From positions 10,677,001-10,741,000 of the forward strand of contig JAQISU010000115.1 in the NCBI GenBank assembly GCA_029339505.1: a stretch of 64,000 nucleotides of DNA. Reading direction: 5' to 3'. Shown one piece after another: positions 61,701 through 64,000 of this stretch. Every line of letters starts with the position of its first letter. Position 1 is the first letter of the stretch. Source of the stretch: Unio delphinus (Eukaryota > Mollusca > Bivalvia > Unionida > Unionidae). Position numbers and translations under genes: made by a program. The notes under the pieces are model-generated. The model did not search any database. It was not told the origin of the DNA and was given only the letters and a program-made list of their open reading frames with translations.

Positions 61701-62655
61701 ATATAAGCAGTTGAAACAAATCCATAAATATTTGTTTATTGTATCTTAATTTTCCAAAATGAATGCAAACTGAAGCAATTAGTCGAAATTTGTCAATGCA
61801 TTGCTGTTTATGTTTTTCATGATGGTGAAATTATTCAATATAAATTGGCCAGACCTCAAATCATTAATCATTAATGCTGTATATTTATTTGACAGTATGG
61901 CCAGACCTCAAATCATTAATGCTATACAATCATTTTTATTCATAGATCACCATTCTTCATATATTTTTTTGTTGTTTTTTTGTTCCCTCTAAGGCACAGA
62001 GTTGGAACAAAACGTGTCTTAGTATAAGTGACATCAGTATATATAAAAACCTAACCATGAGAAATTAACTGAAAATCGTATAGATAGGCTGATAATTTCT
62101 TGCTATTTAACCATGGGAATAAATTGTCTTGTCAAGAGGCACAACAAAGCAAACAACACAATTTGATCTGGGCATAGATTAAAACCAGCAACCTTTCTCA
62201 TAAGAGTCCAGCATGCTAACAAATAAGCCAATATTGTTTATCAGATAGACAAACTTCAAGACATAATTCATCCAAAATCTTGGACTGCTATGCAGTCCTC
62301 ACTCCGACCCCCCCAAAATAAAATAAAAACAATTATGGTATGGATTAAATGTATGTATAGGGTTTAATGGCATGTAAGTACAGTACTGACTATGTAGTGC
62401 CAATCGAAAATGAAGTGAACAAAATTAAAATATTTTCTAAATATACTAGAAAGATCCATAATTTTATTTTCAGATTTAATTTTCTTTTCAAATATTTTAC
62501 CATCCTAAAAAGTATTCATGTCATAACGATTATTAACATGAGAAAGAAATTTTAAAATCATAAAATACTTCAAACAAACATTTAAGAGAGAAAATTAATT
62601 CCAGGTTATAAATATTTTGATTTTATATCAGGTACTATTTTCTTAATGGGAAAAA

Positions 62656-62707
<52 letters not shown>

Positions 62708-63065
62708 TTATTCACATCTTCTGCAAGAAATGGATAGGAATATAATTGCATTCAAGTGTTTTTATGTTCCTTGATTTGACACATATGTACCTCATAATCT
62801 CCACCATTCTCCATATCAGCTAATATAAAGTAACCCCCAGAAAACATGTGTTCAGACTTAGTGTCTCTGGCTAGTTTGATTGTCATTTCATCAGTGAGGT
62901 TATTGATGAGAATATTTGCATCTCTGTACTGTATATTCCAATCTATTCCACTCTTGTCTCTGAATCCATACATATTTAGAGCTTTCCAAGTCATTTTGTC
63001 TTTGAAAGATATGTGTCTGCTTGGACAGGAAGGACCATAGGGATTTTGCAGTTGTAACAGCACAC
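20847..63065 (-). CDS. Host gene: large multidomain type I membrane protein (3' 21 exons)
   Basis: Twenty-one exons join with consistent phases to 1400 residues plus stop; the 5' end lies beyond 64000. Order of domains (residues counted in this fragment): a region of unknown fold (1-140), Cys-rich CSCCFN...CTCDC plus a Thr-rich linker (135-200), further unknown extracellular sequence (200-400), Cys-rich CLPCSDTCSHYVCDPAC (about 383-400), fibronectin-III-like segments (400-600, with WAIGSTPGG and YYVSVKCRNQAG), an extended segment with two basic sites (KKKRRS, RFRRD), cadherin-like tandem-95 repeats (about 910-1060, VNDAPVLN...KEDEG, KEENDAPIV), EGF-like domains (about 1185-1285), one TM helix (GALIAVGCLLLIGIVIVCFL) and a roughly 100-residue tail with an Asp/Glu/Ser cluster. 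Many N-glycosylation sequons fit a secreted ectodomain. A cell-surface adhesion or receptor protein; I cannot name the orthologue. No frame breaks in 4.2 kb of coding sequence. Confidence 0.85.
21395..21775. repeat. About 75-bp imperfect tandem array, 4-5 copies
   Basis: Units with AATGAGGTAGGGTAA, GTTACCTCATAATT and TACCTGTATTATACA, in the last intron. Confidence 0.82.
22114..22264 (-). CDS. Host gene visible exon 20: cytoplasmic tail
   Basis: RLRAWKTSAYNAMAKIKNG then SDESDDSSNKSEDNAENIEE, a basic membrane-proximal part and an acidic, Ser-rich stretch with CK2-like sites. Phase 2 in, phase 0 out, donor GAG|GTGATT. Confidence 0.86.
23040..23460 (+). pseudogene. Pogo/Tigger-like (DDE_1) transposase relic
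   Basis: Frames on the plus strand match the DDE_1 transposase order: FNEFVKARREVDNL, then IINMDEILAYSD (the NMDE motif with the first catalytic Asp), GFKGVRITKTSADL, AVAGSGDVLPPAIIHG, and REKHCVDEMPLHWIQEF. At least two frame changes and a stop. Sits in intron 19 of the host gene, opposite strand. Confidence 0.78.
24246..24561 (-). CDS. Host gene visible exon 19: EGF domains and TM helix
   Basis: Completes the EGF domain (YYTCDCHGGWTGFRCEED), then IDECVGNKC, the start of a calcium-binding-type EGF, with C-L-N...FQCAC following. The TM helix is GALIAVGCLLLIGIVIVCFL and then a KTG stop-transfer. Phase 1 in, phase 2 out, donor CTGG|GTATGT. Confidence 0.9.
25651..25852 (-). CDS. Host gene visible exon 18
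   Basis: CPHVNSTLDRSKMTWMAV, LTFVVTDKNSTKSDIVTL, ending in an EGF start PCLHNGGCK. Phase 0 in, phase 1 out, donor AAAA|GTAAGT. Confidence 0.86.
25985..26370. repeat. About 88-bp tandem array, 4-5 copies
   Basis: Unit with CTCCTAGGAAAACACTTGTC, CAGACAAGCAAGACTGGTTAG and CACACTACA. Confidence 0.9.
27445..27636 (-). CDS. Host gene visible exon 17
   Basis: 64 codons, phase 0 both sides: KVNESLSFTAVFGAFDIDYG and HFIIETLFANFTDKFKTC. Extracellular, cadherin-like continuation. Next intron holds a roughly 88-bp tandem array. Confidence 0.83.
28372..28818. mobile_element. MITE-like element with 25-bp TIRs and TA flanks, copy 1
   Basis: TIRs CCATATATACTCGACTATAA and (reverse complement of the right end) CCGTATATACTTGACTATAA, both preceded by TA. 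About 447 bp, AT-rich, non-coding. TA duplication suggests Tc1/mariner/pogo mobilisation. Intron 16. Confidence 0.75.
29240..29517 (-). mobile_element. tRNA-derived SINE, copy 1 of family A
   Basis: Minus strand A box TGGCCTAGTGGTTATAG and B box GGCTTCGATTCCC; body shared with 55830-56135. A (TG)n run at about 29195-29222 adjoins its tail. Confidence 0.82.
29851..30061 (-). CDS. Host gene visible exon 16
   Basis: FTYIPCKDCSGNITFNITLD, then STARLTVEVKEENDAPIVFL: end of one tandem-95 repeat and start of the next. Phase 2 in, phase 0 out, donor ATT|GTATGTAC. Confidence 0.86.
30660..30915 (-). mobile_element. tRNA-derived SINE, copy 1 of family B
   Basis: Minus strand GGTGGCCGAGTGGTCTAAAG (A box), degraded B box, body shared with 42955-43212 and an AAC-rich tail near 30662-30672. 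Intron 15. Confidence 0.82.
31290..31401 (-). CDS. Host gene visible exon 15
   Basis: VLYELKAYDPEGDKVIYTIN and PGEVTMTPDG: the DPEGD and PDG signature of cadherin-like tandem-95 repeats. Phase 1 in, phase 2 out, donor GAAG|GTATTAA. Confidence 0.85.
31985..32165. repeat. 50-bp tandem array, older copy, 3-4 units
   Basis: Same unit family as 33740-34080 with more mismatches and one deletion. Confidence 0.85.
33190..33345. repeat. About 106-bp imperfect tandem duplication
   Basis: CCCCAGTGCAGTTGGTCTGA recurs at 33202 and 33295 with GAGTCTCTGG following. Confidence 0.8.
33740..34080. repeat. 50-bp tandem array, about 7 units
   Basis: Unit TCTGTGTTACTAGGAGAGTC, AACATATCACAAACTGTG, ATATTCCATGGT. 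Middle units nearly identical. A diverged array of the same unit lies at 31985-32165. Intron 14 otherwise (31402-35973) has no gene. Confidence 0.93.
35974..36160 (-). CDS. Host gene visible exon 14
   Basis: Encodes VCDTRLHDKNVTKTRFRRD, with RFRRD a furin-type site, then ARVKAGIVNDAPVLN and HVVIKEDEG, the start of a cadherin-like tandem-95 repeat. Phase 0 in, phase 1 out. Confidence 0.85.
36775..37152. repeat. 15-bp minisatellite (TTATAGTACCTGATG), about 24 units
   Basis: Units of 15-20 bp with variants GACG and GATATATG; intronic. Confidence 0.95.
37677..38156. mobile_element. MITE-like element, copy 2
   Basis: Ends related to the element at 28372-28818: right end reverse-complements to TACCGTATTTTTCGACCTATAAG, left end is TACAGTATCG...GTGTATAAGTCGAT. 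No coding sequence. More diverged than copy 1. Confidence 0.6.
38214..38305 (-). CDS. Host gene visible exon 13
   Basis: Short, 92 nt: AQLWQISSGSCQDLNETETT then TGKASIK. Phase 1 in, phase 0 out, donor AAAG|GTATCA. The next intron holds a MITE-like element and a 15-bp minisatellite. Confidence 0.78.
39105..39425. repeat. About 115-bp tandem array, 3 copies
   Basis: Unit with AGACTGGAAGGGTAAATGAGAT, ACAATATTGACCTGTG and AATGGCTTTAAAAGTTT. Weaker related phrases extend back to about 38560. Confidence 0.82.
39742..39884 (-). CDS. Host gene visible exon 12
   Basis: Encodes LKEIYTVFTVVPVGHMSLPG and DDSVITLLHWNP; phase 2 in, phase 1 out, donor CCAG|GTACAAAAG. Following intron: a diverged 115-bp tandem repeat region at 39105-39425. 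Confidence 0.82.
41442..41592 (-). CDS. Host gene visible exon 11, GC donor
   Basis: Encodes LDPGQSLITAVLENDDLTTQ and NPNDTMDLVERKLAR. The donor must be GGAG|GCATGT: only this keeps the frame into exon 12 (phase 2). The nearest GT choice (CAT|GTACCA) gives a stop in exon 12. The next intron (39885-41441) has no recognised feature. Confidence 0.8.
42278..42697 (-). CDS. Host gene visible exon 10
   Basis: 140 codons; begins YCVGSSTDVIDDIFPCTWVG, contains three NxS/T sequons and the basic site GKKKRRSVNV near its end. Phase 1 in and out. Confidence 0.86.
42778..42954 (+). mobile_element. tRNA-derived SINE fragment
   Basis: A box TGGTTCAGTGGTTAGCAG and a degraded B box GGGTTAGATTAC; ends near AACAACACCCCAAAACTG where the opposite-strand SINE begins. 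Confidence 0.5.
42955..43212 (-). mobile_element. tRNA-derived SINE, copy 2 of family B
   Basis: Minus strand GGTTGAGTGGTCTAAAGCGC (A box, Leu/Ser-tRNA-like) and GGTTCGAATCT (B box), body shared with 30660-30915, (AAC)n tail at 42950-42970. Confidence 0.82.
44295..44764. repeat. 235-bp tandem duplication, copies identical by eye
   Basis: 44295-44529 and 44530-44764 read the same throughout; starts CCACCTGTAACAACTGACAG, ends ATCTTATATTAAAA. Very recent event or an assembly duplication. Confidence 0.9.
45283..45453 (-). CDS. Host gene visible exon 9
   Basis: Encodes VTVLLEPPDVEKVNASIEGA and GGSWEVSPDPSVTRY; phase 1 in and out, donor ATATG|GTTGGTG. The 10-kb intron before it contains the LTR element and three tandem arrays. 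The intron after it has the 235-bp duplication and two SINEs. Confidence 0.82.
45675..45820. repeat. About 72-bp tandem duplication
   Basis: Two copies with CAGATCAGTGTCAT, ACATGCTAGCAAGT and GGGTTAAAAGATGATTACAG. Confidence 0.85.
46755..46815. repeat. (TACA)n / (CTAC)n microsatellite
   Basis: About 15 tetranucleotide units with interspersed CTAC variants. Confidence 0.92.
47985..48440. repeat. About 60-bp tandem array, 8 copies
   Basis: Unit with CATGCTTTTGTAAATACAAA, then TTTGAGATACCAG; irregular T-run lengths. Intronic. Confidence 0.9.
49584..50404 (+). repeat. 5' LTR
   Basis: 821 bp. Differs from the 3' LTR at roughly 15-20 positions by eye, plus a 17-bp stretch near 50290 absent from the other copy. 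A TTGGTGGC segment 5 nt downstream may be the primer-binding site; the tRNA was not identified. Confidence 0.92.
50535..52001 (+). pseudogene. Gag of the Gypsy-type element
   Basis: One frame interrupted by TAA (51171-51173) and TAG (about 51222). The N-terminal 212 residues end in a long Glu/Lys/Gln coiled coil (about residues 75-190). Downstream, a SCAN/retrotransposon-gag-like helical part (FRNYRKEAGQTHVKFARQKE) leads to a CCHC knuckle CNFCKKKGHVVSDC. It ends at TAA 51999-52001; the pol frame continues in the same register. Confidence 0.82.
52002..53519 (+). pseudogene. Protease and core-deleted integrase of the Gypsy-type element
   Basis: Retropepsin active site ILRDTGASQSLLL near the start and LLLGNDLAG about 70 residues on. 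A linker holds five copies of an EGSIPLSDTCIGQ-type repeat. The integrase H2C2 finger follows: HETPLAGHLGINKTYHK and YCRSCHTCQ. At about 53357-53370 the sequence jumps from VDCVDPLPKTKS to a post-core segment with YYGPYKVKKK (GPY/F domain). The D,D-35-E core is therefore missing by in-frame deletion. Confidence 0.82.
53690..54420 (+). pseudogene. Reverse transcriptase fragment of the Gypsy-type element
   Basis: Broken frames encode FIKPSKSDWSSPCILVSNPD, SFPLPRIDNCIDKIGN and FDLLKGFWQIPL, the finger/palm part of Ty3/Gypsy RT. The YxDD block survives only as a degraded IIYNDTW and RNase H is absent. Confidence 0.78.
54577..55380 (+). repeat. 3' LTR
   Basis: 804 bp, preceded directly by a purine tract GGGGGAAGG (54568-54576) that fits a plus-strand priming site. 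Confidence 0.92.
55456..55642 (-). CDS. Host gene visible exon 8
   Basis: Fibronectin-III-like core: EYFWAIGSTPGGSELQSFIS and NTTYYVSVKCRNQAGITT. Ends in phase 1 at CAAAG|GTATG. The following intron is about 10 kb and contains the LTR retrotransposon. Confidence 0.85.
55830..56135 (-). mobile_element. tRNA-derived SINE, copy 2 of family A
   Basis: Minus strand begins CAGTGGCCTAATGATTAGACC (A box) and GGTCATGGGTTTGATCACC (B box), followed by a body shared with 29240-29517 (GCATGATGCCCCAA, ACTGCCTCACT). Full-length-looking, about 305 bp. Confidence 0.8.
56626..56828 (-). CDS. Host gene visible exon 7
   Basis: Fibronectin-III-like sequence: VRAVLGSGATATASSNGFYV, then DLTPPIFDPDVMLYIDV and VWLCRDNQSDVE. 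Phase 1 in, phase 0 out, donor GAG|GTTAG. The intron to exon 8 carries a SINE at about 55830-56135. Confidence 0.83.
57025..57140 (+). mobile_element. tRNA-derived SINE fragment
   Basis: A-box-like AGTGGTTAGGGTGCCCACC and B-box-like GTTTAAATCCTGGC at tRNA-like spacing; truncated, no clear tail. Confidence 0.5.
57235..57430. repeat. About 100-bp tandem duplication
   Basis: Two diverged copies with TTGTTTTTAAG...CCTGTCACAAGGATTG. Intronic. Confidence 0.75.
57625..57805 (-). CDS. Host gene visible exon 6
   Basis: Cys-rich start (CLPCSDTCSHYVCDPACDG) leading into a fibronectin-III-like strand. Phase 0 in, phase 1 out, donor ACTG|GTAAGACA. The downstream intron contains a 98-bp duplication (57235-57430) and a tRNA-related SINE (about 57025-57140). 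Confidence 0.82.
58268..58576 (-). CDS. Host gene visible exon 5
   Basis: 103 codons, phase 0 both sides. Contains SWCLYVYTDGQKLSQLCG and GGTNAIVRYEAGIGTQNG. No domain recognised; probably extracellular beta structure. Nothing seen in the following intron (57806-58267). Confidence 0.82.
58765..58800. repeat. (TAAA)n microsatellite
   Basis: About 6-7 AAAT units, intronic. Confidence 0.85.
59580..59725 (-). CDS. Host gene visible exon 4
   Basis: Acceptor TTGCTAG, donor AAG|GTAAAGC; phase 1 in, phase 0 out. Encodes PEPYSVVWCRFYNDSSYPLS and EEFHQYKISFSTVKEELK. The intron to exon 5 (58577-59579) has a (TAAA)n microsatellite near 58765-58800 and no gene. Confidence 0.8.
60425..60615. repeat. About 54-bp AT-rich tandem array, 4 copies
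   Basis: Units with TTTTTCAGCCTGATTGTGAATATATT, intronic; later copies are truncated. Confidence 0.8.
60690..60950. repeat. 92-bp tandem triplication covering an exon end and splice donor
   Basis: Three copies of a unit with CATGACTGGGAAT and ACACAAACCTGTATA; the rightmost is the true end of visible exon 3, the other two lie in the intron and retain the CAG|GTTTGTG donor. The intronic copies resemble each other more than the exonic one. Confidence 0.85.
60881..61139 (-). CDS. Host gene visible exon 3
   Basis: Begins PINCTCDCSSYLEAKAYY, then a Thr-rich likely O-glycosylated linker (TTVTPATTVATTTDTRST), and ends in phase 1 at donor ACAG|GTTTGTG. The end of this exon with its donor is repeated twice more in the downstream intron (see 60690-60950). 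The rest of that intron has a tandem array at 60425-60615. Confidence 0.75.
61429..61578 (-). CDS. Host gene visible exon 2
   Basis: Exactly 50 codons, phase 0 at both ends; donor GTT|GTAAGTATAA. Includes AVTEILFWDGDMSLLDSFHF and the Cys pair segment DVCSCCFNTPV. The next intron (61140-61428) has no recognisable feature. Confidence 0.8.
62655..62708. repeat. (AG)n microsatellite
   Basis: About 25 AG units with one interruption. Confidence 0.95.
62791..63065 (-). CDS. Host gene visible exon 1
   Basis: Acceptor CATCTACAG, donor GAG|GTACATATG. Enters with one base of a split codon from an exon outside the window and ends in phase 0. Encodes 91 residues including MTWKALNMYGF and GGYFILADMENGGDYE. 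Intron to exon 2 holds an (AG)n microsatellite at 62655-62708 and a short direct duplication near 61847-61925; otherwise nothing. Confidence 0.8.
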
Positions 63066-64000
63066 CTGTAGATGTAAATAGAAGATGAACTCATGTAGAT
63101 AGGTAATTACTGGTATGTAGAATCACAGCAGGAGGAATTCAAAATGATCCAAAATTTAAGTTTTTCAATGCTCTATAAACATGTTTGCATTGCTGTAGTT
63201 ATTTTGTGAGTTAAAAAGGTACTTTGGACAGGGTCCAAGCAAAACCAATGAAACATGTAGCGAACTCAAAATAAGATCATTATAATATATATACCAGAAG
63301 AAGTAAACACTATTTATCACAAACATTTATGCACAAGACAAATACAGAATTATATGACAAAGAACCTCCTAACTGGTTATGACATTGTTTACTAGAGTCT
63401 TTTCAACATAAAATTGTTTTATTTGAGTCCTTTCTACATAAAATTATTCCATTATTCCATAAACGTGATGAAATGTTAATGTCTGGTAATGATTTATTTG
63501 TTTGTTGCTAACTGTATGTGATTTAATTATGCAGATAAAACTTGTGTCAAGTGACTGCAATGCAGTCTTCATCAAGGAAGCGAAAAATGTGTTGTCAGTC
63601 TTTGTCTGATACCCTGTTTTATTCAAGGTTCTCAAAATATATTTTTAGCCTATGCTGAGCCGGTTATAATCTTGACAATTACGTCTGGTTATAATTATCA
63701 AAGAGAAGAACTCAACAGAAGTGTGAAGCCCAAATCTCGATCATAACATTGTTGAGCCTAGTTCCTCTAAACGTCATGTTTTTTAGACAATGATATAATA
63801 TTAATCTTTAGTCAACACTTCTAATGGAAACATTATACTGGGAGACATGTATTGATGATAGAGATAAATTAATTACTAAACTTATGTCAAGAAATGAATT
63901 AATTGTTGGTTCATTTGGAAAAAGTGTTCACTCATGACTGGAACATTTTCCATTTTTGTACAAAAATGCTGGCCACTGGTCATGTTAGAGGGGTGGCCAT
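63066..64000. other. Intron of the host gene running off the right edge
   Basis: No further exon with good splice sites and coding composition was found here; the phase-1 entry of exon 1 requires another exon beyond 64000. Confidence 0.5.

Overview
The window is animal nuclear DNA. It has an intron-rich gene with GT-AG introns, tRNA-derived SINEs, LINE and LTR retroelement debris, minisatellites, and one large self-synthesizing DNA transposon (Polinton/Maverick). Repeat style and protein flavour suggest a marine invertebrate, perhaps a mollusc or another lophotrochozoan. That assignment is an inference.

Region A (about 439-15788) is a complete but decayed Polinton. Its terminal inverted repeats are about 245 bp (439-684 and 15543-15788), flanked by a likely 6-bp target duplication (AACAAA or ACAAAG). 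A leftward block encodes virion-type proteins: a penton/minor-capsid-like protein, a two-TM protein, a repeat protein built on an FFGTPL/TLAEI unit, an adenain-like protease, a pX/core-like protein, the major capsid protein, a small basic protein and a 353-residue structural-type protein. Each of these eight has a TTGAA-type box 12-55 nt upstream of its start. The other half holds a free-standing HNH homing endonuclease, a Cys-rich zinc protein, a protein-primed-type DNA polymerase B fused to an SF1 helicase and a C-terminal HNH finger, a retroviral-type integrase, a DUF5679-phospholipase-A2 fusion, and the FtsK/HerA packaging ATPase. Most long genes carry frame breaks, mainly in A/T homopolymers, plus a few in-frame stops, so this copy looks non-functional as it stands.

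Region B (15789-20846) is intergenic: a LINE reverse-transcriptase remnant, microsatellites, the 3' tail of a CR1/L2-type LINE and a 42-bp minisatellite.

Region C (20847-63065, minus strand) is one host gene, entering from beyond the right edge. I could assemble 21 consecutive exons with matching phases (4205 nt, 1400 residues to the stop). They encode the C-terminal part of a type I membrane protein: Cys-rich and Thr-rich segments, fibronectin-III-like domains, cadherin-like (tandem-95) repeats, EGF-like domains, one transmembrane helix and an acidic cytoplasmic tail. Its introns hold a Ty3/Gypsy-type LTR retrotransposon with gmr1-like gene order (49584-55380), a pogo/Tigger-like transposase relic, two TA-flanked MITE-like elements, several tRNA-derived SINEs and many tandem arrays.

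The most promising new material is in the Polinton: the shared promoter-like box, the repeat protein, the foldback TIRs that carry the ATPase 3' end, and the polymerase-helicase-HNH fusion.
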